Shown one piece after another: positions 44,191-54,470 of a DNA stretch of 64,000 nt; the stretch's first letter is position 1, and each line of letters begins with the position of its first letter. The translations under genes and the position numbers were made by a program. Below the pieces are notes generated by a model, which was not told where the DNA came from, made no database searches, and saw nothing but the letters and a program-made list of their open reading frames with translations. This stretch comes from Laguncularia racemosa. Taxonomy: Eukaryota; Streptophyta; Magnoliopsida; Myrtales; Combretaceae. The stretch covers positions 62,001 through 126,000 of the forward strand of contig JBBMOL010000440.1 of assembly GCA_037954665.1 (NCBI GenBank), in the 5' to 3' direction.

Positions 44191-45030
44191 TGATGAGATC
44201 CATGATGAGAGCCAAGTCGGAAGAAGAAATGTGGATCCTCTTGAAGTGCCGCCTAGACCGATCACAAGAAATCGAGTGAAACGATTCGAGGAAGCACTTA
44301 ACGGGTTGATAAAGGTTGTCTATGAAGCCGGAAAGGATTGGAGCAATCATGAAGTTGGAACGGATTGGAACAACCATGGGAAGACCCTTGCTTTTGTACA
44401 AGTCACACCGGACACGGGTTGAAGAGGGCGTGTATTTTCAAGGCACGGCCGTGTAGGAATCTCAAGATTGCACAGAAGCATACACGGCCAGACACACGGC
44501 TAAAAGGCACAGCTGTGTATGGAGTCAAACAAATCCACAGAAAGATACACGACCAGAAGTACACGATCGTGTATGTTGCCAAAAGTTGCACAGAAAGGTA
44601 CACAGCCAAAGTACACGGGCGTGTATCCCCTGCCGGCCAACATGTTTTGTTTTGTTATTTTTATGCACTTATTAAAGTGACGTCGTTTTGGGCTTATATT
44701 TTCACGAATTGTAACCCTAGTATAAATGCTCCTAGGGTTTAGAACAACAAATAGGATATAGATCTTAGAACATTAAACATCTTTGAGAGGCTCCTCTCTT
44801 GGTTCTTCAAGAACTAACTAGAACTTATCAGATTTTATTTCTGTGGCGTTCAACTCAACTTATCAATCGGTCTTTCATCCCGATTGTGGCGTCTTCACAT
44901 TATACCAAGGTTCTTGTCTCGCTTATAGACAACGGGTCGCGGTTTCCACTTTAGGTGTTTGGCATCGTAGGTAACGAATTTCCGAACGTATTGGTATTGG
45001 GTTTGTCACAGGTTGGCGTGGTTCGTATCA
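44191..45030 (+). repeat. A2 5' LTR
   Basis: 840 bp, TGATGAGATCC to GTATCA. Palindrome array about 44425-44626, TATAAATG at 44721-44728. The 3' LTR is exactly 12 bp longer because of one extra ACACGGCCGTGT unit. Confidence 0.95.
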
Positions 45031-45033
45031 GTT

Positions 45034-45045
45034 TGGTATCAGAGC
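45034..45045 (+). other. A2 primer-binding site (tRNA-iMet)
   Basis: TGGTATCAGAGC, exact match, three bases past the LTR. The leader 45046-45544 is A-rich with poly-A runs and has no gene. Confidence 0.9.
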
Positions 45046-45544
45046 TTAGTTTTGTCAAAACATCAAGTTCGGTTGAGGAAGGTAACATCAAAACCCTAAC
45101 TCCAATCATTCATATCCATTGTTAGCATTCAATTTCGTAATATTAATTGTCTTTTGATAGTGTAGTGTCTACTAGTCGATTGTTACAAAAAAAAAAAAGA
45201 GTAAAAATCACGACAAAAAAAAAGAAGAGAAAAGAAAAGAAGGACAAGAGAAACATAATCAAAAGCAAAAAAAAAAAAAAGAGAAAAAAAAATTCGGATA
45301 GAAAAATAGAGGAAAATTTACGAACCCTAGAGTTGTTTTGAATTCTACAGAAGGGAATTATTGTAGTTTGGATTAGTTCCAAGAGAATTGAGAAGAGAAG
45401 TTGGCGAGTTGATATCATCATTGTTTGTGAGAATACACGAGTGACTGTGTGATATCATCATTTGAGCAAAACACGTAAGGGAGTGAATCGTGAGGTTTAA
45501 TTTTATATATATTTGTGTTAGTACTAATCTTTTCTGCAGGGACA

Positions 45545-45582
45545 ATGTCGAGACAACATTCTCCTGAAGGGGAGAGGGGAAG
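45545..45582 (+). pseudogene. A2 gag, first 12 codons
   Basis: ATG at 45545 encodes MSRQHSPEGERG. D is inserted in the 13th codon and duplicates GGAAG (45578-45582, 58830-58834). The frame resumes at 58835. Confidence 0.9.
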
Positions 45583-46520
45583 TGATCGTTGCCAATCGTA
45601 GCTTTAATATTTATAATGCCTATTCCTAATTCTAACTACGTTGCAATAGGCAAGTGTACCTACCGTGGACATAGTATAGTGTCAAGTACATGGTCGTCCC
45701 ATAGAGATACACCAACTACTAGTACTAACTTCGTTCCTATTATCTAACCGACGCTTAAATATGTTGGTTGAAACTTAATTACTCTAATCGTAAAACTAAT
45801 AACTCACTAACAACAATGGTTCTGAAGATTTATCAATTGGCAAAAGCAACCTAGATCTTATTCTACTCCTTCTCTATCATGTAATTCATTAGATTTATGA
45901 GGATTGGCGTAGTTGACTTTTTTTACTGTCGAATTCCCTAGTCAAATTAACTACTTTCTCAAGTATATTAACCTATCTAATCCTAGATTTATCAAATAGG
46001 ATCTCTCCTTATTTAATAGCAACCTAGAATTGCATAAAATGCGTGAATTCGCATAAAAACAATCGATGTAAATAGAAGACTCTTGTTTCCTATCTCTAGA
46101 AGAATAATCAAGTCTCATTAATTGCATTAAATCTAATCATAAGAGCAATTTCTCAATTAACTAATATGATATCATGCATAAATTCATATTCCGGATCTAT
46201 GAATCTAAGAAACAATTGAAGGGCATGCAATTAATCATAAGAAAGTCAACAACTTCGCATTAAAAACAGAATCTTCATCACATGACAGAGAAGTTTTGAA
46301 TAAAATCTAGATTTAGAGTCTACTCCTCCATGAATTGGACAAAGAAATACAATTACGGGAAGAATAATTAAAATTCATTGTCACAACCCTTAAAGATGAA
46401 ATCTTCTCCTTCGTGGGTCATCAACCTCCTTTGGAACTGACGGAATCTTCTTTCCCCTGCTGCTATGTGTGTCAGAGCAAGTACAAAATTTGGAACCTCG
46501 TTTCTAGGGCAACTAACAAT

Positions 46521-46529
46521 CTATTTATA
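46521..46529 (-). promoter_or_regulatory. D LTR TATA box (3' LTR copy)
   Basis: The minus strand reads TATAAATAG. The palindrome array begins about 20 bp upstream of it in transcription sense. The 5' LTR copy at 58270-58278 would drive the genomic RNA. Confidence 0.7.
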
Positions 46530-46550
46530 CATGTACCCGGGTTGGATACA

Positions 46551-46868
46551 TACACGAGTGGATACACGAGTAGCGTATCTCGTTCGTGTATCTCATGCTT
46601 TCTTCCAAGTGTCCTTATGTGAATATACACGAGCAAGTACATGGGAGTGTACATTGGTCGTGTATTTGAAACATCGTTGCACAGCAGCAAAACTTAGATA
46701 CACAAGCAAAGTACATGGGCGTGTACTTTGCTCGTGTACTTTCAGACATCCACTTCAGTATACACAAGCAAAGTACATGGGCGTGTATCTCACTCAGTGT
46801 ACTTTCCAAACATCCACTTCAGTATACACAAGCAAAGTACATGGGTGTGTATCTCGCTTATGTACTTT
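46551..46868 (-). repeat. Palindrome array in D LTR (3' copy)
   Basis: Five units starting near 46551, 46626, 46699, 46761 and 46825. Each has TACACRAGCAAAGTACATGG-like and GTGTAC...CGTGTA halves that can fold back. The copy in the other LTR is at 58310-58615. Long frames here, in any phase, are repeat artefacts. Confidence 0.85.
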
Positions 46869-47080
46869 CCAGAATTCTTTACTTCACATGTATTGTATCC
46901 AATTCCTTCCAAACTTGATCCGACTCTTCAGAACTCCTTCCCTTGGCTCCAAAATACTCTAGAAAATCCTGAAATTAACATTCATTCCATTAAGCATCAT
47001 TTTCTTCAACAAATCATCTAAAAATTCAACAATAAAGCACAATTTCACTACTCTAGATAAGGGTATTTTGCGACTTATCA

Positions 47081-47095
47081 AACTTCCCCACACTT
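47081..47095 (-). other. D polypurine tract
   Basis: The minus strand reads AAGTGTGGGGAAGTT next to the 3' LTR. Confidence 0.82.
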
Positions 47096-47101
47096 AAGTC
47101 T

Positions 47102-47119
47102 TTGCTTGTCCTCAAGCAA
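47102..47119 (-). other. D stem-loop upstream of PPT
   Basis: TTGCTTGTCCTCAAGCAA on plus, so TTGCTTGAGGACAAGCAA on minus: identical to the E stem-loop (33023-33040). Confidence 0.78.
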
Positions 47120-48526
47120 CACAAAACATTAATCAAACTTCTCATTAATCATGATTGTTTTTACCAAATAGAACTACTCAGATATTAGCATTTATGAATT
47201 TTAATCTTTAAAGCTCAATGCAATCCCTCAATCTAATGAGTGTGCTTCTCACCTTATCATGACAATATTGTAACAGAGATACTTTAGTCAAATTTCTAAG
47301 ATTAATCAGAGTAGACCAATCTTTACCCTTGTCATTTCAACAATGGCTTTCATGATCAAAATTAGACACAAGATCAATCAAAGCAAAAGAAAACGTGGTA
47401 CATTTCAACCACCATTAAAAAGTCTAATATCTTCTCAATTGTCTCTCTTAGTGAAGCAATCAATAATGAAAATACATTACATCTATGTTTCCCTTGGATT
47501 CCTCCTTCTTTTTGGTTGATCTCTTCAAAGATTTTGTTCTTTGTAATAGTTCACACTCGTTTCATCCTTTTTTTTCTTTCTTTTTTTTTTTTTTGGAATC
47601 TTGCAACCTATGTAACGAGTTTTTAGCCGATAATCCTAGGCTCGTCACCGAAGTTAACAAACGTTATCCCCTCAATTGAGGGCGTTCCTATGGGCTTAAT
47701 TACTCAAGTTACAAGACTCTCTCAACTTTTGGCTTTGCTGGTATTTCATTTTGTTGCGGTAATTTCCTCGGTCGGCCGATCCCAAGCCAGACAACCTTAG
47801 GTGACCAGGTTTTAAAGGGACCCCATCGAACCTCTATTACCTTAACTTATTATTTTGACTAGTTAGTAGCGGAGTCAAACTTCACTCTTCTGAGGGACCA
47901 AAGCCTGCCCATACTAACCAATCCTTTATTTTTCAAGTATAACATGCTTTCATTAAATTATTACTTTAAAGAAATCTTCTAAGAAGGATCACCAAGAGAA
48001 TCATTTCATTTGCCCTTTCATGAAAGATTATATGGCTCTCAAGATCTTTGAGTTTCACAACGATTTTATCCCATAACTTTGACTAAGTATCAATGTTCCA
48101 AAGAAGACAAAGGTGAAATGCACAACACTCTTTTAGAGGAATTCGTTCACTAAATGCTACAATACTATGTAATTTGCAATCATGATTTCAAAATTCGATT
48201 ATCAAGCACAAAGAGAAAAACAAAAATTAGGGGAAATTTTTGAATGACTCATACAATTCAGCACAACCCTTATCAAATTTCTTTAGTATCCCCTTCCCCA
48301 CACTTAGATTGAGACATTGTCCCCAATGTCTTTATCATTCAAGAACGTAATGAGAAATAAAGAGATAAAAAGAAAAAAAAAAAAGAAAAGGAACTGAGAC
48401 TTCCCGGGATTAAACAAGTGATGGACCAATTGCATAGCTAGCAGAATGTCGATCATCTATATCGATGAAGTTTGCCAAGGAAGTTCATGGGACCAGTTGC
48501 ATTCGCAAGATAGCACTTGAAGTCAT
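47120..48526 (-). other. D 3' untranslated region
   Basis: About 1.4 kb between the extra ORF and the stem-loop, without an ORF. At 48289-48307 the minus strand has a PPT-like CTAAGTGTGGGGAAGGGG. Next to it is the inverted repeat GACATTGTCCCCAATGTC (48314-48331). E has the same PPT-like phrase at 31992. Confidence 0.7.
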
Positions 48527-49919
48527 TCATTCTTCAAAACTGGTTTCCTTATCTTCATCATCTTCATCATCTGTTTCATCCTCTTCATCCTCGCTTTCCT
48601 CACCCTTGGCAGTGGCTGGTTCCACTTCCTCAGTGGTTTCCTCAGTTTCCCCTTCACTTTCTCCCTCACTTTCTCCTTCCTTTTCCTTGTCTTTATCGCC
48701 GCTGGCCTCAACTTCCTCTTCAGCTTCAGGGGAAGAGGCATAAGTGGGCAAACTAGCTTGCCCCGCTGGGAAGCACTTAGCCAGCGACTGGAAGGCGTGA
48801 ACTACAAATTTCCTAAATTTTTTTTGTTTCTTTTGCATCCCTTGTAGTTGCACTTTCATCTCACCTTGGGTCTTCTCAATGGATGCCAAGCGGTCAAGCA
48901 CCCACTCTGATGTAGGAATAGAAGACTCACCAGGTGAAGACGGGGAGGGAGCAGCTTTGGAGGAATGTGCAGAAGGAGGCGGCCTGCTAGAAGTGTGGGA
49001 AGTTCCTGTGGTTTTTTTCATTCCCCACTTAGCAAACGGCCCATCAGAGATTCTTTCCTGATTGCACTTGGCGGCCTCTGGCCCAGGGTCTTGGAAAATG
49101 TCCATGCTCTTCAGCAAATGAGTGATGAAGCTGCCACAATAAATCCCCTTAGAACGGGAGTCATGTGCCTGTCTCCATAGATAAAAGGCCAACTCCAACC
49201 CAATATTAATTTGATATCCGTGGGAGATGCTGTAAAGATAGAAGATTTCGAAGTTATTGACAACTCCCTTACTGCTCTTTCGGGCTCCAATTGTGTTTGT
49301 CAAGAGCCAATGACAAACTTTAAGGCAGTCATCTTTAATTAGAGAGGCCTTGGAGCTGGATGGAAAGTACTCTTGAGTCGGATTTCGGTCAACTCCTCCC
49401 AGCATACCTGATTGTTCACGTTGGAAGGCCAACGGCAATGTAAGTCCTGAAACTCAGATGTCCAGGTAAAAGCTTCAGTGTAGAAGCCCATGAGAGAACA
49501 GAACTGGCGGATAGTACAGTTATGCCGTTGCCCATACACTTCAAAACTAAAAGAGTTGTCCCATCCTTTTTCAATTTCTGTCTTCTGTATCTGCATAGTG
49601 GATAGGAACTCAAGAGTAACATCCCGATATGCTGGTTCTTGTATGGTAAACAGGACCTCCCATGGCCGGTGGCAAGGGTCTCCTTCATTGGTTGAACTAG
49701 TCCATACCCTTCTAGCATGCCCCAATCCAAGTATTGGTGTGCACCAAACGGTTTCCGTGATAGAATTTCAAACCACTTCTTGCTCCATGGTCTCCTCCGC
49801 AACTCTTCGGCGAGGTGGAGCGAGGATGAACTAGCACCATCCCGCTTCCTCTTAGCAGGGGTGGTCTTCTTCTTCTTCTTATTAAACTTTGGTTTAACTA
49901 CACAAGTCTTTGTGACCAT
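48527..49919 (-). pseudogene. D extra ORF (envelope position), Athila ORF-like
   Basis: Minus strand, probable ATG at 49919 (MVTKTCVVKPKFNKKKKK). A Lys-rich start resembles a nuclear signal. KWFEILSRKPFGAHQYLDWG follows, then a frameshift near 49700. EVLFTIQEPAYRDVTLEFLS, FSFEVYGQRHNCTIRQFCSL and GFYTEAFTWTSEF come next; a second shift near 49400-49440 leads to CHWLLTNTIGARKSSKGVVN and NIGLELAFYLWRQAH. A Pro/Ser linker, a helical stretch (ASIEKTQGEMKVQLQGMQKK) and a long Glu/Asp tail end at 48527. It resembles the plant retrotransposon ORF that follows pol in Athila elements. I see no signal peptide or membrane segment, so an envelope role is not supported. Confidence 0.75.
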
Positions 49920-50590
49920 CTGGAGCAATCACAATGGTCTCAAAATAGGTTAGGTTCATTAATTACACAAAGAAAATGATAGGACTTGCATTGGGTTTCC
50001 GAAACAAGGAGGAAGATAGCATAATTGAGATACAGACAAGTACACGACCGTGTACTTAGTTGTGTATCTGCCCATCTAATACATGCACAAATTACCATAG
50101 GAACACTCAAAATCAGGTCTTGTGGCTTTAGTATATTATCAACCTGCCTTCCTAAAGGCCAAAAATGTAACTACAACACACTCAAAGCATCATCAAAACG
50201 ATAAAGTTAGAATCTTGATTCTAAGAAGCTAGGTGCGATAGTTTAGTGATCCTAAGAAAAATGGCCTCATACTTTGGTTTCTAAGAAGAAGATTAGAAAA
50301 GAAACACAACAACATTGTTCTAGAAACCCACAAAATCAAAGTCCTAAACATTCACGTCCAAACCCTAACTGTTGATTCTCTTGTTTGGTAGCCACTCATG
50401 ACTTCAAACATACATGCATTCACGTGAGTTCAAAATGTCTACATATCTATCAACAATTCACTTCCAAAATGAGAAATCACTCATCATACCATCATCATAG
50501 ATGCAAGCATGTATGGTGGTCGTGAAAGAAAACCAAGCAGCAACCGTATTGCAATAAATATTGAAGAAGAAGAAGAGAGAACCTACTTAC
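49920..50590 (-). other. Possible intron upstream of D extra ORF
   Basis: On the minus strand TTCAAG is followed by GTAAGTAGGT (donor, 50590 downward), and the region ends GCTCCAG just before ATGG at 49919 (acceptor). A 671-nt intron would place the ATG at the very start of exon 2. This is inferred from splice-site consensus only. The interval has no ORF. Confidence 0.4.
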
Positions 50591-50723
50591 CTTGAATCCT
50601 TGAAGCGGAAGAAGTTTGTAGTGTGAAAGGAACAATCACCGTATGGAGGAGTAGAGTGAGAGTGAGTGAGTGAAATACACGAATGAGAATGGGTCGTGTA
50701 AATGGTAGAGTGAAGTGAGGAGT

Positions 50724-50732
50724 CCTTTTATA
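50724..50732 (-). promoter_or_regulatory. Candidate internal TATA box of D
   Basis: The minus strand reads TATAAAAGG. The palindrome array starts about 20 bp upstream (50753), the same geometry as in the D LTR. A start near 50695 would give an about 105-nt first exon up to the donor at 50591. Confidence 0.55.
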
Positions 50733-50752
50733 GTACGAGCAGAAAAATTAGA

Positions 50753-51311
50753 TACACGACCAAGTACACGGTCGTGTACTTTGGTCGTGTACTATGGATT
50801 CTTTTCTGTGGGTTAGATACACGAGCGTGTACCCTGTTCGTGTATCGTGGAAGATCATTCTGTGGGTTAGATACACGACCAGGTACACGAGCGTGTATCT
50901 TGTTCGTGTATCATGGGAGAGCCTTTTGTGGTTTAAATACACGACCAGGTACACGAGCGTGTACCTTGTTCATGTATATAGAGGGAACATTTTGTGAGTA
51001 AAATACACAACTAGGTATACGAGCTTGTACCTTATTCGTGTATATAGAGGGGGTGTTCTGTGGGTCAGTTACACGACAAAGTACACGAGCGTGTACCTTG
51101 TTCGTGTATCGAATTGTGCATTCTGTGAGTTAAATACACGACTAGGTACATAAGCGTGTACCTTGTTCGTGTATATAGGGGAAGCATTCTGTAGGTTAAA
51201 TACACGACCGGGTACACGAGCGTGTACCCTATTCGTGTATCGTGGAAGATCATTCTGTGGGTTAGATACATGACCAGGTACACGAGCGTGTACCTTATTC
51301 GTGTATCTCTG
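50753..51311 (-). repeat. Internal tandem palindrome array of D (nine units)
   Basis: Nine units starting at 50753, 50818, 50872, 50938, 51004, 51070, 51135, 51201 and 51267; spacing is 65-66 bp except one of 54. Each core is TACACGACCAGGTACACGAG followed by CGTGTACCTTGTTCGTGTA, with an inner palindrome GGTACACGAGCGTGTACC and outer complementary arms, so every unit can form a hairpin. The remaining about 27 bp of each unit is a GTGGGTTAGA-type spacer. Confidence 0.95.
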
Positions 51312-51510
51312 ATATTTACTCAATGAGCATATTTTGAAGTGCAACGGAGGGCACGCCATGACGTATTCCCCTATTGTATTGCAAAATTAAATTAGAGACC
51401 CTCTAGCATGTGTGAAAAAACCGGATACACCACTAGTATACCCGGTTGTGCAGATCAAAGTATACACCTGTCAACACTTCATCTTGCATTCCCTTGAAGA
51501 GGTCTCCCAT

Positions 51511-51530
51511 CCTAAATTTCCCACACTTAG
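51511..51530 (-). other. PPT-like motif upstream of D array
   Basis: The minus strand reads CTAAGTGTGGGAAATTTAGG, preceded by the inverted repeat GAGCTTCTTTTAAGCTC. Together with 48289-48307 it brackets the array and extra ORF. Confidence 0.6.
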
Positions 51531-51679
51531 AGCTTAAAAGAAGCTCTATTAAGATGACTTTCATAGAATCCAAACTTGGTTAGCCCCTCTGTATCTTGCT
51601 GTCCTGCAAAAGTTACTCTAAAACAACGGATGATGAAAATAAAATAAAAATAAAAAAAGAAGAAAACTTACCTAAGAAA

Positions 51680-51695
51680 CATGGGTTGCCTCCCA
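51680..51695 (-). other. Conserved hairpin after D pol
   Basis: The minus strand reads TGGGAGGCAACCCATG, 52 bases past the pol stop, preceded by GACGTTAAAC. E has GACGTTAAAG and CATGGGAGGTAACCCATG at the same place (31705-31722). Confidence 0.65.
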
Positions 51696-51746
51696 AGAAG
51701 CGCTGTTGTTTAACGTCGTTAGCTCGACGTAATGAACCGTTGGAGC

Positions 51747-52790
51747 TCAAATGGAGAGGAGAATGAGGTTCAGCTCCTCCTTTTCTTCAAAAACTGTTTG
51801 GTCCCCAAAGTAATGCTTGAGCCTTTGACCATTCACCTTGAACATGCCTTTTTCCGGGTGTTCCAACTCAACTGTGCCGTAGGGAAAAACCTTTTTTACC
51901 CGGAATGGATCGGACCATCTTGATTTAAGCTTCCCAGGGAACAATTTCAACCTAGAGTTGAACAGTAATACAATGTCCCCTTCATTAAACTGTCCATTTC
52001 GTGGTAGCCGAGCATCATGAAACTTCTTGGCTTCCTCTTTGTATATATATGAATTGTCATATGCCATGAGCCTCCATTCATCTAGCTCATTAAGTTGTAT
52101 CCTTCGATGTGCTCCAGACCGGTTGAGATCTAAATTGGCAGATTTGATCGCCCAAAATGCCTTGTGCTAAATCTCAACTGGTAAGTGGCAAGCTTTCCTG
52201 TAGACCAATCGATATGGAGTAGTATTAAGTGGGGTTTTGTAAGTTGTTCGATATGCCCACAAAGCATCATCTAACTTCTTGGCCCAATCTTGTCTATGGT
52301 GAGACATGGACTTTGTCAAGATACGCTTTAGGTCCCTGTTTGAAACCTCCACTTGCCCACTAGTTTGGGGGTGATACAGCGTAGCAAGACGGTGAGTCAC
52401 CCCATATCGCTTAAGAGTCTTTTCAACTTGCGAATTACAGAAGTGTGTACCTCTGTCACTTATGAGTGCCCGTGGGACCTCGAATCTACAGAAGAGCTTC
52501 TTCAAGAATTTAACAACCACCCGGGAGTCATTGGTCGACAAAGCTTGTGCTTCTACCCATTTAGAGAGGTAATCCACAGCTACCAATATGTATTTATTTC
52601 CGAAGGAAGGAGTAAAGGGTCCCATAAAGTCGATGCCCCACACATCGAACACTTCACACTCTAATATGTAGTGTTGTGGCATTTCATTCCTTTTTGATAT
52701 ATTACCATCCCTCTGGCATCAGTCACATCGAGCTATATAGCTCTGAGCATCCCTAAACAATGACGGCCAGTAAAATCCTACTTCCAATAC
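51747..52790 (-). pseudogene. D integrase
   Basis: Zinc finger HSGPTGGHYSAN...ARCDxCQ (stop TGA at 52719 for Arg). Core: WGIDFMGPF (Asp 52631-52629), ISDRGTHF (Asp 52457-52455) and GQVEVSNRD (Glu 52349-52347), with 35 residues between the last two. Stop at 52167 in PVELEHKAFW. C-terminal part: NEGDIVLLFNSRLKLFPGK, SRWSDPFRV, FKVNGQRLKHYFGD. The final stop is at 51747. Confidence 0.93.
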
Positions 52791-53660
52791 TTTTTGCACC
52801 GTCCTATTGGCACTATAATGTCCTCCCGTTGGCCCACTGTGACAGTGGAATAAGATTTTCCATCCTTCTTCATGGGAAACACACCTTCGAATCATTTGAT
52901 CAGCATAAATTCTGAATAAATGTGGATCCTCCCAGTAGTAGTTCATCAATTCAGTGAAGAATTTCTTCTTCTGCTGCTTGTTCATATCCTTAGGAAGGGC
53001 CCTTGCCACTAAGTAATTGGCAATATCAGCAAACCATGGGGTGATATCCTCTTCAACGGTCTTGATGGCATACAATCGTTCCTTAGGGAACTCATCTTTG
53101 ATCTCAACTTCATTTGGTCTTTCTAAACAAGGATTCTCCAAACGTGATAGGTGGTCGGTAGCTAGATTTTCGGCACCCTTTTTATCTCTTATCTCAAGAT
53201 CAAACTCTTGAAGAAGTAAAATCCACCGAATGAGGCGTGGCTTTGCATCTTGTTTTGTCAACAAGAATTTCAAGGCAGAATGATCTGTGTATACGATGAC
53301 CTTAGATAAGATGAGATATGGTCTGAACTTGTCAAAGGCAAAGACAACTGCTAGCAACTCCTTCTCAGTGGTTGTATAATTTTCTTGTGCAGGAGTGAGT
53401 GTTTTGCTAGCATAATGAATGGGTTGAAAGTATTTGTCCTTTCGCTGACCCAAAACAGCTCCCACAGCCAAATCACTAGCATCACACATAATCTCAAAGG
53501 GAACGTCCCATGTTGGTGAGACCATAATAGGTGTAATGATGAGTTTATGCTTGAGGAGTTCAAATGCATCAATGCATTCTTGGTTGAAGTCAAAGGGGGT
53601 ATCCTTCTCCAAGAGTTTTGTCATGGGCCTAGCAATTTTTGAAAAATCTTTAATGAATCT
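52791..53660 (-). pseudogene. D RNase H
   Basis: FEIMCDASDLAVGAVLGQ, TTEKELLAVVFAFDKFRPYL, VIVYTDHSALKFLLTKQ and ENLATDHLSRL: all catalytic acids are present. Continuous with RT and integrase in one frame, apart from TGA at 53661 (CGA, Arg, expected after GHAGFY). Confidence 0.93.
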
Positions 53661-54470
53661 TCAATAGAACCCTGCATGGCCAAGAAAACTTCGTATTGCC
53701 TTAACTGAAGATGGTGGGGGCAATTTAGAAATTGCTTCGATCTTTGCTTCATCCACTTCTATACCTTTCTTGGAGATTTTATGGCCCAAAACAATACCTT
53801 CTTTTGCCATAAAATGACACTTCTCCCAATTTAGGACCAGGTTAGTGTCTTCATAACGTTGCAACACTAACTCAAGATGGTGTAGACACTCATCAAAAGA
53901 ATTCCCGAAAACAGAAAAATCATCCATGTATACTTCCATCTTGTCTCCTACCATATCCTAAAAAATAGCCATCATGCATCGCTGAAAGGTGGCTGGAGCG
54001 TTGCATAATCCGAAAGGCATGTGTCGATAAGCGAAGGTTCCAAAAGGGCATGTGAATGTCGTCTTTTCCTGGTCTTCGGGTGCGATAGGAATCTGAAAAT
54101 ATCCTGACATCCCATCGAGGAAACAGTAATATTCATGACCAGGTAACCTTTCAAGCATTTGATCCAAAAATGGAAGAGGAAAATGATCCTTTTGAGTTGC
54201 GTCATTTAGCTTGCGGTAATTTATACAAACTCTCCATCCAGTGACAGTTCTCATCGGGATAAGCTCATTTTTTTCATTCGGTACTACTGTCATACCGCCT
54301 TTCTTCGGAACTACTTGAGTGGGGCCCACCCATGAGCTATCAGAAATCGGGTAGATCATTCCTGCATCAAGCAATTTGATGACTTCCTTTTTGACAACAT
54401 CTCTCATATTTGGATTAAGTCAGCGCCGCGGTTGTACCACTGGCTTGACACAATCTTCCATCAAAATTTT
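53661..54470 (-). pseudogene. D reverse transcriptase
   Basis: VVKKEVIKLLDAGMIYPISD, SWVGPTQVVPKKGG, GWRVCINYRKLND, CFLDGMSGYFQI and FGLCNAPATFQRC. The active site YMDD is at 53930-53919. LGHKISKKGIEVDEAKIEA and AIRSFLGHAG end it. TAG at 53960-53958 and TGA at 54422-54420 (RRxLNPN) interrupt, and a one-base shift separates it from the protease frame near 54500. Confidence 0.93.

Larger units (their letters stand above)
45583..47080 (-). repeat. D 3' LTR
   Basis: 1498 bp, plus-strand TGATCGTTGCC to GCGACTTATCA. Its PPT is at 47081. Contains a palindrome array (46551-46868) and a TATA box (46521-46529, minus). Confidence 0.95.

Noticed and set aside
45143..45421. Minus-strand frame rich in Phe and Leu
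   Set aside because: Low-complexity translation of the poly-A leader of A2.
46465..46962. Open frame of 165 codons and its twin at 58217-58711
   Set aside because: Antisense to D's LTR and made of the palindrome repeat; no known domain.
48465..48756. Ser- or Pro-rich plus-strand frames
   Set aside because: Shadows of the acidic tail of the D extra ORF on the opposite strand.
48527..49919. Retroviral envelope gene
   Set aside because: Position fits, but no signal peptide, transmembrane segment or cleavage site is visible; the content fits the plant Athila-type ORF.
50753..51311. Regularly spaced repeats resembling a CRISPR array
   Set aside because: The whole 66-bp unit is repeated, spacers are themselves similar, and the setting is a plant retrotransposon. 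No cas genes.
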